The notes: generated by a model not told the origin, from the sequence alone. Shown: positions 11,756 to 23,060, counted from the stretch's first letter. The stretch is 64,000 nt of DNA from Macrotis lagotis (GCF_037893015.1 NC_133658.1:169051640-169115639); one strand, 5' to 3'. Numbers and translations are program-made.

Positions 11756-12199
11756 ATCACTATTCTCATCTCCTATGCGGCCTCTTTACTAGAGAGTTTA
11801 CTATCAAAATTATCTGAATGTCTTAAGACTTCAGGGATATATAAGGTTTCTTCTTATCAAGAGAACTTGGCCCTCATTGTCTTAATCCAAAGGAATGATA
11901 GTGGTGCAAATTTGAAAATTTGGAAGAGACAGGTTGTAAGGGGACATTTTGGGTCACATAGGTGCCTGCACATTTCACTTTTTATATAACAAGCCTAACT
12001 CTAGTCCAGGAATAGAGACTCTAAAATAAATAGCACTACTGATCAATAGAAATTAATTGGGGATGGGGTAGGGTAGTAGTACCATTTTTTCTTTTAAAGT
12101 TTTCACCATATATCTAGCCCATCTCTATTAGCTGTCCCTTTTAGACTCATAGAATTTACTGTAAGGGACTTTGAAGATCATTTAGTCACAGCCTCCCCC

Positions 12200-12310
12200 T
12201 TATTCTATAAATGATAAATACAAACTTCAGAGAAATTAAAGGACTTGTCTCATTACCCAGAGTTGTGATTGAATTTAGGTCATCTTACTCCAAATTCAGG
12301 GATCTTTCTA
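12200..12310 (-). mobile_element. MIR-type SINE fragment, antisense
   Basis: CAGAGAAATTAAAGGACTTG, CCAGAGTTGTGATTGAATTT and a terminal CCAAATTCAGGGATCTTTC follow the antisense MIR order. It is followed at 12317-12372 by a short TG/TATG repeat. Confidence 0.55.
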
Positions 12311-12669
12311 ACAATGTGTGTGTGTGGGGGGTATGTGTATATATGTATGTATTCATGTATGTATGTATGAGGCTGGATCTCAAGCCTTTCAAAATATCCA
12401 CTGTCTACTCAAGAGCCACATCTGTAAAATAGGTAAATTAGATACTCTCTAAGACCCTTCTAAGTAGAATTCTAGATAGGACATTGCTATTATAAAAATA
12501 AAGAAGTTAAGTCATATCCCAAGGATTCCTTGACAACTCAACAAATTCATTGTCTCACATTTCCTTTATAATTCCTGTCCCAAATCAAGAATAGAATATG
12601 AGAGATCTTGAATGATGATTTATTCCAACCTTTCTTTCTTTTTTTTTTTTTTACTGAGGAAAGAGGATT

Positions 12670-13075
12670 CTAAGAAGAAGGAATAAACATTGATATTTAT
12701 ATTCTACCATGTTCCAGTGCTAGAGGCTTTTTACAAATTTTATCTCATTTGATCCTCATGACAACCCTGGAAAAATTTTATAGATGAGATGATGATGTTG
12801 ATGATACTTGTTCTTGGTTCTCGAAGAAGACCATGACATCAGAGAAGTGAAGCCAAGACAAGTACATGAATTGGATCCTGACTTCAAGGACAGTGCTCTA
12901 TTCCCTGAGCCACCCAGCTGCCCTTATAGATATAGATGGGAAACTGAGGCAAATAGAAGTTAAATGATTTGCTTAGAGTCACACAGCTATTAAGTGTCTG
13001 AGACTGGATTAGAATTTGTCTTTCTGACTCCAGGCAGAGTATTTTATTCATTTTACCACTTAGCTGCCTTTAGGT
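12670..13075 (-). mobile_element. MIR/THER1-type SINE, antisense, split by a nested SINE
   Basis: Antisense MIR runs from 12670 (TTATCTCATTTGATCCTCAT) and resumes at about 12940 (GGGAAACTGAGGCAAATAG), ending TTTTACCACTTAGCTGCC. The interruption at about 12790-12925 is a separate SINE, listed next. The nesting dates the MIR as older. Confidence 0.75.
12790..12925 (-). mobile_element. composite tRNA-SINE fragment, antisense, nested in MIR
   Basis: GATGATGATGTTGATGATAC, then GTTCTCGAAGAAGACCATGA and AGTACATGAATTGGATCC, ending CCACCCAGCTGCCC. This is the same family as the copies at 15145, 20511 and 25118, with the middle deleted. Confidence 0.75.
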
Positions 13076-13079
13076 AAGG

Positions 13080-14540
13080 AGAGAGGTGACTTAACTTCTG
13101 TATTCTTATAGTGGCAATACTCTGTCTAGAACTAAATTCTCCTGACTCCTTCCCAACCCCAACCCTCCAAAAATTATATAATTTTAGAAGGGGTCTAAGA
13201 GAGTAGTCAATCCATTTTTCAGATAAATAAATTTCTTTCTGCAGCTCAATTTACACATAAGGAAACTCTCATCTGGGAACTGATATGAACTCAGGAAAAT
13301 GAGTCTTCCTTATAAAAGTGTTGCAAAGAGAACTTAAAAAAAACCCAAATTTGTTGAGAATTCTAGGTCTTATAGGTCTTCTGGGGGGGGTGGTAAATGG
13401 ATTGAAACATAGATATGTAGTTAGGTAGCTAGATAAATCAATCAATTTATCTATATCAATCTAAATCTAATCTACACTCATTTAATTGATCTGTATTCAA
13501 TCATATTCTTTAAGGGTTACAGTCAGTGAACAATATGTTCCAGAGATAATGCTAAACACCATGGATTAAAAAAAAAGACAAAAAAAGACTGAAATGTCAG
13601 AAAATTAGAGTGTAGGAGAGAAGCAGAAAGGCAGTCCATTTGGATCCCTTTAAACCTACAGAGCATAGCCCCAAAGTATTCCTAGAAAGAGAAAACCAAC
13701 ACTATGTATTATTAGACTGTGAGACCCTTGAGGGTAGGGAGTATCTTTTTTGCCTGTATTCCCAATGTTTATTGTAGTGTCTGGCACCTAGTGGGTAATT
13801 GATAAATGTCTATTGATTGAGGATGTGTGTCTGAGGAAACAACCTTATTACTTTGGTTAGATTTCAACATTTTCTAGGAGAGATTAGATGGAGTAGAGAT
13901 GGAAAATTTGAGTAAATGCTTGTGGGATTGGGTGGGTCTATGGAGTAGAAACAAAGAGTCTTGGAGTATAGTTATTAGCCCAAAGTGTGAATGGCAGAAT
14001 ATAAATTCTAACCCACTGACTCTTTGTCTAGGGTCTTTTCTAGAGTAATAGGAGTTTGAGAACTGACTAGCGTTCTGGGATTTGTACATCTGAGGGACAA
14101 ACATTCCTTCTGCACCTGAGAATATTTTGAGCCTTTCTCAATCTTTGAACCTTCAGGGGAAACTTGAATCTAGCATGGAATATTTTAAAGGACACTCTAG
14201 ACATGACAAGACAGACCAAAAAGAGGCAGTAGGAAGTATAAGAAGTGAGCAGCAGCAGGTGTGAGAAGAGGGTTCCTTGCCTTGAATGTTACCAGTTGAA
14301 CTAGAAAGAAATGAGGCACAGAGGCAACTAAAGAGAAAAGATGAAAAGGAGAAACCAGGCAGAAGGGTCAACTGTGGTCATGAAAGGAGAGATGGATGGG
14401 CCTTGCAGGCATCTTACAAGAGTATTCAGAGGGAAGCTAATAATTGTACTCCTCTCTTCAAGGATTGAAGTAAACCTGTCCCATCCTCCAGTCTGCTCTC
14501 TCCAAAATCCCCTTCTTGTGCCAGTCTAGTAACACATACT
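13080..14540. other. largely unrecognised, with an L2 3' end
   Basis: 13715-13820 is a clear L2 3' end (GACTGTGAGACCCTTGAGGG...GTGTCTGGCACCTAGTGGG). The rest, including several 60-76 codon frames at 13874-14529, shows no family signature. Confidence 0.45.
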
Positions 14541-14547
14541 GTGATGG

Positions 14548-14800
14548 TAAGACAGGTGGGGAGATAGTGTTGGACTTGGAATCAGAAAGACCTAGGTTCA
14601 GGCCTTGCTTCAGACTCATTATTTAGGCAAATCACCCTCTCTATTTCAGTTTCCTCAACTTTATCTGTAAAATAGGAAAAATAATAAATTCCAACTCACA
14701 GGGGTTGATGTGAGGATCAAATGAAATGATGTGGTTAAGAATGCTTTGCAAAATTTAAAGCTCTGTATAAGTGCTATTGATTATTATTAATAATAATAAG
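14548..14800 (+). mobile_element. THER1/MIR-type SINE, near full length
   Basis: Head GTTGGACTTGGAATCAGAAA, core CAGTTTCCTCAACTTTATCTG, then GTGAGGATCAAATGAAATGA and the 3' end GTATAAGTGCTATTGATTATTATTA. Confidence 0.85.
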
Positions 14801-15144
14801 CTCTTCCAATTTATCAAAATGTGTCCTTTATTCCGATTTTTTGCCTGAAACATAAAGAAGTCAGGGGTTATCTAGAGATAACACAATACTTGAATTGAGG
14901 ACAGAGAGCCAAACCTATTTGAATGAATGTTAGGAATTTCCCTAACTGAAGGTTCTAACCTTTACTCTGATATAAGCTCCATTAGACAGCAGTGAAAGAA
15001 GACTACAAGGATCACCATATTATTGATGCTAGGCTAAAAGCTAGCTGTTGTAACAGGTTATGGCTAATTGTTCTCTAAATGGCTAATTATTCTCTAGCCT
15101 CCAAGGTGAGAAGGAAAGAGGGTCAGGTGGAAACAGTTGAGGTC

Positions 15145-15306
15145 TAGGGGAATGATGATGATGATAATGATGATGCTGTTTGTCCTTCAAGAAAATCATG
15201 ATATCAGGGAGGTGATGCCTTGACAAGCATTTGAACTGGATTTGAGTGAAGGGGTGCTGTGCTAAGTCACCAGCCTCTTTCTCCTACAGAGCCATCTAGC
15301 TGCCCT
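15145..15306 (-). mobile_element. composite tRNA-SINE, antisense, internally deleted
   Basis: Begins with a GATGATGATGATAATGATGA tail, then TGTCCTTCAAGAAAATCATG, GTGCTGTGCTAAGTCACCAG and a tRNA-head remnant AGCCATCTAGCTGCCC. The central section present at 20511-20820 is missing. Confidence 0.8.
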
Positions 15307-15869
15307 AAAATGAGAAGCAACTCTGAAAAGCTAATAATCACTTTTTTTGTGCTATATAATCTATACCTCCAACAGATACTTATTTGTTCCATTATCATAT
15401 GAATATCCTTTTCAGATGCTTGTATTTTGTTTTCCTAAACAGTATTGGCAAATCAACTAGAACTCATCTAGTAGTACTATTGGAACACAAGATTTTTTTT
15501 TAACCAAATATATTTGTCCTTCACCATCATATTAAAGGTTCTGTGATTTCTTCAATGTGGTGAATTCACTCATTTTCCTTGGGAAATAAGCTTAGGAAGT
15601 TGCCTGAGGTGCAGGGTGAGACTGGGTGAGATTTGAAAATTTGTCTTCTGAACTTCGAGACATCTAACTTTTGTTAACTTTTAACATGTACTGTTAGCAT
15701 TTTGTTTCCCAATCATAAAGGGTATATATAAACAGCATTGGGGATTACTATACATGTAAAATATATTAATTTGTACATTTTCAGTTTTAATTTCAATCAA
15801 TTTCATTGAGACTTCAGCATTCTTACTAATAGAACCATTCTGAATATCTGTCTAATTAGGATCAATTAG

Positions 15870-16110
15870 TTGGTTGTTGTGCTCTGTTCTCAAAGAGGAC
15901 CAAAATGATGCCACCATGTTGGAGTTAAGTTTCCATGTATCTGTCATCAGACCAATAAAAGCTTGGAATCTTCTACAGGTTGGGCATAAACTATGTGAAC
16001 ACTTGGGGTGCATTCTCTAAATTTGCATATCTTTTTTTTCTTTTGAGCTATTTCAATTCTGCTCATAGAGCTGAAGTCCTTTGTCAATGGACAATGACTC
16101 ATTTGGAGGT
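15870..16110 (-). mobile_element. RTE-like 3' fragment, antisense
   Basis: Contains GGTTGTTGTGCTCTGTTCTC, ACCAAAATGATGCCACCATG, ATCAGACCAATAAAAGC, CTACAGGTTGGGCATAAAC and TTGAGCTATTTCAATTCTGC. The first part is the reverse complement of the element at 11570-11755, including the region of the Cys/His tail. It extends further into the element body. Confidence 0.5.
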
Positions 16111-16319
16111 ATTTGGAGTGTTTGGGGGTGGGTGTCAGATTTTTTCATTCCTCTGGAGGATGGGGATAAATGTCAAAATTAAAGCAGATTTGTAAGAAGG
16201 GTAGGGAAAGACAGCTGGGTGCAAAGCCTAGTGGACCCATTCCCTGATCTAATTTCATCTCTTTCTCCTCTGCATTTCCAAGGGAATGAATCACCAAGAA
16301 TTCAGATGAGTATTTTCAT

Positions 16320-16660
16320 AGAATTAATAATATTGGTGACAAAAGGGTGATTTGAAATCATCTAGCCTACTCCTTAATTTAGTGGTGAAATCATGGTAGT
16401 AGAGGTATTTCTCCAAGATCATACAACTAGTAAGTGACAGATCCACTTATCTGCACTCAGCACAGTGCTTGCAGTGTAGTAGATACTTAATAAATCTTTA
16501 TTGACTATTGAAATCCAGGACTCAAACCAGGTTTTCTGGTTTCTAGTCTCACTCTTTTCATTCTATGGCAACTGCCTCTCTGGGTTTCAGTTTCTTTAAA
16601 GGTAAAATGAAAGGTCTGAACTAAATGGTCTTAGGTCTGTTTCACACTCAAAATTGTCAT
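16320..16660. mobile_element. overlapping L3/MIR and L2 scraps
   Basis: 16325-16440 resembles an antisense MIR/L3 stretch (CATACAACTAGTAAGTGACAG). 16450-16510 is an L2-like 3' end (GCACAGTGCTTGCAGTGTAG). 16535-16640 is another worn MIR part (GACTCAAACCAGGTTTTCTG, then CAGTTTCTTTAAAGGTAAAATG). Confidence 0.45.
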
Positions 16661-16663
16661 TCA

Positions 16664-16908
16664 TTCATTTTTTTTAGATGTGTCTGACTCTTTGTGATTC
16701 TATTTGGTGTTTTCTTTGTCAAATACATTGGAGCTGATTGCCATTTCCTTCTCAAGCTCATTTTACAGATGAAGCAAACCAGTTTAAGTGATTTGCCCAG
16801 AGTTCAAATAGCTAGTAGATATCTAAAGGACAGAATTGAATTTAGGGAAGATGAGACTTCCTGACCTCAGTCCCAGCACTCTATCCATTGGATCCTATAG
16901 CACCCCAG
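16664..16908 (-). mobile_element. MAR1-like SINE, antisense
   Basis: GTGTCTGACTCTTTGTGATTC, TTGCCATTTCCTTCTC, TTTTACAGATGAAGCAAACC, CTTCCTGACCTCAGTCCCAG and CACTCTATCCATTGGATCC follow the family order. Confidence 0.85.
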
Positions 16909-17267
16909 AACTGTGACCAGGATAGCGTGAATAATGCTTCAAATAATGCCTCAACTTTTCTCAGAAGGGTATTGAACTAAATATAATTAGGGGATCAACC
17001 CTTCTTCATCCTGATGAGTTTTTCTTTCCCAAAGACTCCTTCACAGTCTCTACAAGAGTTTTAGTGCCTGAGGTTTAGATTCATTCTTAAAGTCAACTTT
17101 GAAGTTTGCTGAGTAAACACACCCTTTCTCATCAGAAACGCTGATGAATATCACCTACATTGTCCAAACCACTGGCTTTGCTTTCCAAGTAGGATGTTGT
17201 GCAACCACAAGGACAGTCTCTTCTTTATTCAAAGGGTGGGCTGCATCAGAAAATCTTCACTCTAGAA

Positions 17268-17473
17268 CAGGGAAGTAAAAAAAAAATTGTGTCATAGATC
17301 CCTTTGACATGCTAATAAATCCTATGGATTCCTTTCCCTAAATTCCTGCTAAATTCTGTCAGAGGATAGTGAAAATTAAGATGTAATCTTTTTCCTTTAT
17401 TCAGTTTTTATGAACTCTGAAAATTATCTGCAGACTTCTTCAGGATCTGTGGACCCTGAGTCAAGGACCTCTG
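17268..17473. mobile_element. hAT-like nonautonomous DNA transposon (MER5-style)
   Basis: A 206-bp element starting CAGGGAAG and ending ACCTCTG, flanked by a perfect 8-bp target duplication CTCTAGAA (17260-17267 and 17474-17481). Eight-base duplications and CAGGG-type ends are diagnostic of hAT elements. The interior (GTCATAGATCCCTTTGACA...GATCTGTGGACCCTGAG) matches the 'misplaced ATGGACCCCTTT' MER5-like interior also seen at about 51115 and 53505. Confidence 0.7.
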
Positions 17474-17479
17474 CTCTAG

Positions 17480-19220
17480 AATGTTTGGTGCCCAAACTCA
17501 GGAACTCTCAAACTGGGCCCATACCCATGAGGAAACTCCCAGAGCTAGTCCTGTCAAGGATATGTCTCTATTTGGTTAAAAGACTACATTCTGGGATGAT
17601 GCTATCTAGGGAATTCAAACTTCTGTCTTTATGCAAGAGGTAGACTTTCAGGGATTGTCCTTGAATTCTTTTTTTTCAGACTGTACTCAGACAAATATCC
17701 TCTACCTCCACATGCTTCTGTTGTAAATCACCATTACTATTTTTTTAGGACGATATTCTTAAATTGACCGCATGATCTGATATGCAGAAAATATATGCAG
17801 ACGTATAGAAGACTCAGGCTTATATTTGACTAGACTGAAAATATTGGGGAAAATGGATACAGAACATTTTTTTTTTCTGATTCTGAAGCAGCCCTTCCAC
17901 AATTGTTTACCTCTCTGGTTCTCTGCCAGACCAAGACCCATTTTGTGACTTTCTGCAAGACCTTTGACCAGAGCAGGCCACATCTTTAATTTTCTCTCTT
18001 TTAGACCATTGATGGGTATGTGGCCATAGACCTTTTTCTTCTCCTCCCCTTTCTCTTTATTGTGTTTGGCTTTGTGACTTAATTTCAAAAAAATTCATTG
18101 TTTCCCTGGAAAAATATTACTTTATAATAGAATTCTGTTTTATTTGAATAAATGTTTATCCTTTCAATTTAAAAGTCATTTTGGATAGATTTATATGTTT
18201 GTCTTTAGCTAGATATTTTCTTGAAAGTTCATGTGTTAGTCTTCAATAAATGTTAAAAGTTGTGACTTTTTATGGGGTGAGATTAAGTTGATTACAATGC
18301 TCTGTTAACAACTTGTTCAAGATCAGGAAAATTGATGGATGGAAAGGGAAATAAATTTGAGTTTTGATAACTCCTACCAGAGAAGGACCCTGAGTCAAGG
18401 TTAATAGGTTTCCTTTTCTGATGGTCACCTTTGTCCCACCAAGTGGTAATTCCCTGTTATATGACTCCTGGCCTACAGTGTGCAGGATCAGATCTTATTT
18501 CTTTCTCCAGTATGACTCCCTACCCCTCCACTCCCACCAACTCCCAGATTTTTGAGGGTCCTAAAGTAAACTAGACAGCAAAACCAAAAGGAAAGAGTTG
18601 AGTTTCAACTTTTTCTGTTTTTATTTTTTTCATAAGATTTAATGTGGAAATACAACGATCAAGATGAATGTAATAGGTTGAATCTTAGGCAGAATTGTCA
18701 AATATTAGAACTTGAACTTATTTTTAGCTTTATTTTAATGAGTCTTTTCCTCTGCTTCCCAGTGACATCCTGTCTTCAGGACCAGTGTCCTCTTGCTTTG
18801 TTTTTATTCCTGCTCACAAGAGAGGATTGAATGCTTAGGGTTGGCACCTTAGTATAAATGTTTCAGTTCCTCCAGTTCCTTTCCTAAGGATTCAGTAATG
18901 CATTTTAAATCTTATCTCAAATTTTGAAATATTAGAGAAATAATCATGAAGGGAAAGGAAGGCTTCCTATACTCAAATAAAACCATAATCTGCTTACCTC
19001 TAAAGCCAGCCCTAGCTTTTTTCTCAATTCTCAGACAGTCATATTGAGCTACATTGCTCTGTTTGGAGAGAGTACTTAACTTGTTTTAGCTTTAGTTTCC
19101 TCGGACCTTGATTCCTTTATCTGATCCTTCCCAAACTCAAAACCAGAGAGTTGCCTTTTCAAAGGCAAAAGAATCTTTGAAGTCCCTTCCTTTTAACCAA
19201 TACAGCTGAGAGAACACTGG
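17480..19220. other. no recognised element
   Basis: About 1.7 kb without a SINE or LINE I can name. A 109-codon minus-strand frame at 17759-18088 is Lys-rich with no known motif and no splice context, so it is not called. Confidence 0.35.
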
Positions 19221-19227
19221 TCCTGGA

Positions 19228-19447
19228 GTCAGGAAGTTGTTGTTCTGACTCTTTGAGACCCTATATGGAGTTTTCTTGGTAGATATTGGAGAAGTTAGCC
19301 ATTTCCAGATGAGGAAACCGAGACAAACAGGACTGACTTGCCCAGGGTCATTCCCAGGTAGTGTCTGAGACTGATTAGAACTTGGGGAGATGAAGTTGTT
19401 TCTGACCCCCAGGCTGGCACTCTATCCATTGTGCTACTTAGCTTTCC
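19228..19447 (-). mobile_element. MAR1-like SINE, antisense
   Basis: TGTTGTTCTGACTCTTTGAG, GGAGTTTTCTTGGTAGATA, CCATTTCCAGATGAGGAAAC, ACTTGCCCAGGGTCAT and CACTCTATCCATTGTGCTAC in order, with small internal deletions. Confidence 0.85.
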
Positions 19448-20165
19448 AAGTCAAGGAATCAAGAAGATTGGGAGCTCAAATCAAACCTCAAATAATTTCT
19501 AGCTGTGTGACCTTGGGTAAATCACAACTTCTGTTTGCCTCTAAGTCTACACTTCTGTAAAATAATCAAGCTGCTGTTTTTCTTTTAGGTCAGGATCAAG
19601 GGTCTACAGTGGACACTGGTACACCAGGTGTCCGTGGTGTACCAGGGACTACTTTAAATTTGGGGGGGAGCTTTTTTAGAGAGAATGCCCCCAAATTTCC
19701 AATTTCTTCAAACTTCACTATTTCAGACCCAACCCCAACACTGGAAGAGAATCATACCCAAGATTGGGAACATCTTGCTTTTTTACCACTAACATTTATT
19801 CTCATTACAGTATTTTGTAAACATTGGAATGCTGAGGTCAGTGCCTTCACTTGAAACAAAATCATATAGATATATCTGCTCTCTGGGAAGCCTAGAGTGT
19901 CCATCATTGTGAGAGTCATCTGTTGTGGTCTAATCTCTTTTTCCTTGATGCTTTCCCTACATATAGCAGGTTCTCATTTCAAGATTGTTGACACAGATGG
20001 TGATGAGTTCATCAAGTTAGAAGCTTTCATTGATCCCAGATTCAAGCTTATGGCACATAGCCATGAGAAGAGACTGCTAGGAATACAAGGGGTAATGATA
20101 TATAGGTACTCTAGAGATAGTCTTCAAATAGGACCATGACTTTTTCTTGATATCCCTATCCATGA

Positions 20166-20300
20166 CAGTTAGGTGTAGTGAACACAGAGGGGACATGGCT
20201 TCAGGACAATTCAATTTAAATCTTGATTCTGATACTTGCTGTGGGATTTAGGGCAAATCACTTAAAACTTCATTATCTGTAAAATGAAGAGAACTTTAAG
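20166..20300 (+). mobile_element. MIR-type SINE fragment
   Basis: A worn head followed by CTTGCTGTGGGATTTAGGGC, AATCACTTAAAACTTC and TTATCTGTAAAATGAAGAG, the MIR core. Confidence 0.65.
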
Positions 20301-20474
20301 TGTCCTTGTTGCTTTTATTTATTTATTGCTTTATGGTTTTTCAAAGGTTTACCTAATTTGATTTACCCATAGTTCCCTGACCATTGTTGCTTTGATGGAA
20401 CTTATGCTCCCATATTGGTTTCTCAAAGTTGCCCTTCTTTCCTCTCTGGAAGTACTAACTAGTCAAAACTTATA

Positions 20475-21000
20475 GCATGGCATAGTAGGTAAGGCATTAG
20501 ACTTGGAATCGTGATGATGATGTTTGTCTTTTGTTCTCGAAGAAGACCATGGTGGTGCCATGACAAGCCCATGAATTGGATTTGAGTGAGGGGCTGCTGT
20601 GCTAAGTCACCAGCCTCATTTTCTCCTCCAGAGCCATCTGGATCCAGGAGCCAGATATGGATCAGAATGACTGGAGATGGCCCTGGATGCCAGGCCATCA
20701 GGATTAAGTGACTTGCTCAAGGTCACATAGCTAGTAAGTATTAGTGTCTGAGGTTGGATTCAAACTCCTGTCCTCCTGCCTCCAAGGCCTGTGCTCTTTC
20801 CACTGTACCACCTAGCTGCCCTTGAAATCATAAAGACTTGGATTCAAAGACCTATCTCAGAAATTTACTAGCTGGATGATCCCTGATTAAATTATTTGAC
20901 TTTTTTATGCCTCGGTTTCTTTCCTTGTAAAATTAGGGGTTAAACTTTATGACCTTTTAGGACACTTCTAGAACTAAATCTATGTCCTTATAATCCTCAC
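20475..21000 (+). mobile_element. MIR/THER1-type SINE split by a composite SINE
   Basis: The head lies at 20475-20510 (AGTAGGTAAGGCATTAGACTTGG). The body resumes at 20821 (CTTGGATTCAAAGACC, GCCTCGGTTTCTTTCCTTG, CCTTTTAGGACACTTCTAG). The interruption is the composite SINE at 20511-20820. Confidence 0.7.
20511..20820 (-). mobile_element. composite tRNA-SINE, antisense, near full length, nested
   Basis: Tail GTGATGATGATGTTTGTC, then GTTCTCGAAGAAGACCATGG, GTGCTGTGCTAAGTCACCAG, GAGATGGCCCTGGATGCCAG, ACTTGCTCAAGGTCACATAG and head CACTGTACCACCTAGCTGCC. It is flanked by near-identical 9-mers CTTGGAATC (20502-20510) and CTTGAAATC (20821-20829), a target-site duplication. A tRNA-derived head is fused to a second body of different origin. 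Confidence 0.88.
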
Positions 21001-21179
21001 CTTCTATTGCCTTAGTCTTCACCCCAATCAGATTAGGATCTGAAATCCTAAGCAAAGTCTCCATAGGGACCTTTTCTACCGGCCTCCTCATGGAAACTCT
21101 CTTGTTGAAGATCCATTCAAAACTCCACACAGAATCTCCATGCAGTGGAAAATGTTTGTCCTGATATTCCTATCATCTA

Positions 21180-21280
21180 GAGTTGCTGGGGAGCTAGGAT
21201 CAAATGAGATAATATTTGTAAAGCAGTGAATATGATGCCTTTTGCAGGGCAGGTACTTAATAAATAAATGCTTGTTTGCC
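21180..21280 (+). mobile_element. MIR/THER1 SINE 3' end
   Basis: GAGCTAGGATCAAATGAGAT, AATATTTGTAAAGCAGTG and GGTACTTAATAAATAAATGC form the 3' half of a MIR-like SINE. Confidence 0.65.
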
Positions 21281-21548
21281 CTCTCCCTTCATGGTTGGGA
21301 TGGGGTGGGGAGAGAGTTCCCACTAGCAAGGTTTGTTCGTGGAAGCTTCTGGTTATTCAAGACTGGTGGCAGCCCTACCTGATTTCAAATAAGTTCCAAA
21401 TGGGGGTAGGATCTTCTGTTTCAGTCATAAGCTAAAATTTTGTAGGCACCTTGAGAATATATAGGGATCTTTTATTACTTGGTTTTCAAGGGAAAATATA
21501 TCTAAATTTATTTCATAGTCCTAAGTATTAGACTAGGTGAACTCAAAG

Positions 21549-21582
<34 letters not shown>

Positions 21583-21599
21583 ATATATATATATATATC
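21549..21599. repeat. (TA)n palindromic microsatellite
   Basis: About 50 bp of alternating TA with two phase breaks (ATTATATATAATA), self-complementary throughout. Confidence 0.95.
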
Positions 21600-21849
21600 T
21601 TATTTTAGGGGCAAAGTTGAGAAGTGAAAGTTCGTTTCTAAACTTTCAGAGAGCAGAGACCCAAATACCAATGGCTTCTAGTTTTCTTACTAAAGTAGTC
21701 GGAGATTTTATAAAATGTCACCAGGACCTTGATTCCTGTATCTGATCCTTCCCAAACTAAAAACCAGAAAGTTGTCATTTGACCAGCAGTTGGTTCCCCA
21801 TCCACTCCAATTCTATTATGTCACAGGCCCCAAGGATTTAAGTTAGAGC

Positions 21850-22600
21850 CAGAGAGATGATTTATTCATAAACTCTGTATTATCTTTGAGAAGACGGCTC
21901 ACACATTATCAAATCAAATGAAAAACTGTGTAAAATAATTGGATCTAATAAAACTTTTTTTTGTTTTTCCTTAGACAATAGTGTCATAATTTTTTCATGT
22001 TTACCAATAGTTATAACACTTTAAAACACAGAAATACAAGAATCTAAGATCATATGGTTATCAGAAAACAGAGAAATGCATGCTCTCAGTTCTGTTAAAG
22101 ATCTAACTAACACAGGCAATTGGGACAACTCTGCATACAAGTTGTACATAGCACTTTACAACAAATTGCAAACAAACATGAAGAAAGACATACAGTTAAT
22201 AATATTTATACAGAAATGACAAAATTAGCTGAACTCAGTTAAAAAGGTAACAAATTTTTTTCCTGTGGCTTCACCATTTTTACATATTAAAACCATGTGA
22301 AGGGAAAAAAACCACAATCTATTGTAGAATAAAACCTCTTTATAAACTTTTAATTTCTCTGTCCCTTTGAAAACTGAAAAGTCCCAGAGTCTGTACATGA
22401 TTAAGAACAGGATGGGCACAATTGCACACTTCTGTCTACATATTTTTTGTCATAGTAGGAAGCATCATGGCACCTTTTGTATTTCAACAGACCAAACTCA
22501 GAAAATGTTACAGCTTGACTCGGAATTGAATGAGAAACATAACTCAGCTCTTCTTTTATTGCTGTGATCCCTGTCATGTGGTATTGGACCAAGAACATTC
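21850..22600 (-). other. possible minus-strand terminal exon or UTR-like segment, unassigned
   Basis: A repeat-poor, AT-rich stretch. On the minus strand it contains a 65-codon frame (22598-22401) ending KKYVDRSVQLCPSCS, a possible acceptor CCACATGACAG inside it, and AATAAA at 21861-21866 near its end. This is the profile of a last exon with 3' UTR. I do not recognise the protein, a stop sits immediately upstream of the frame, and no other exon is evident. It may equally be noncoding conserved DNA or chance. Confidence 0.2.
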
Positions 22601-22935
22601 AAAGCTAGTCATGCTCACAGTTGTTAGGTTTACAATGAGAATGAAGCAAAGCAAACTCCAAAACAAGTGTAAAGAGGGAGAGAAGGATAAATTTTTCAGG
22701 ACAATTTCCAGGATATCAAAAGTATTCTTCTTATACTTCTTTATGTTCTAATTTCATCTATACTCTTGTTCTAATCACCAGATCATGTGACATTAGCATA
22801 AGAAAAACAAAAAGAGGACCTTAAACATCTGACTACATACTTAATTGGGTTGTGAGCCTTGAGTGCATTTAGAGACAACAATGTTATTTCACTAGTCTCA
22901 GACCCTTACTAATACGGAACATTATGGATCAAAAT

Positions 22936-23060
22936 TCATTCATTCATCCATCCATCCATTCATTCATTCATTCTCTCTCTCCTTTCTCTTTCTCTCCTTC
23001 CCTCCCTTTCTTCTTTTCTTCCTTTGGCTGTCTTTCTTTCCCTCTCTCTCTTTCTTATGG
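22936..23060. repeat. (ATTC)n/(ATCC)n repeat followed by a pyrimidine tract
   Basis: CATT/CATC tetranucleotides at 22936-22972 are followed by CT-rich sequence to about 23055. Confidence 0.9.

Noticed and set aside
17759-18088. 109-codon minus-strand frame, Lys-rich
   Set aside because: No recognised motif, no flanking exon signals, and AT-rich composition like its surroundings.
19609-19854. Collagen-like GxPGVRGVPG frame after a possible splice acceptor
   Set aside because: Only one or two Gly-X-Y-like units, no repeat periodicity and a stop soon after; most likely chance.
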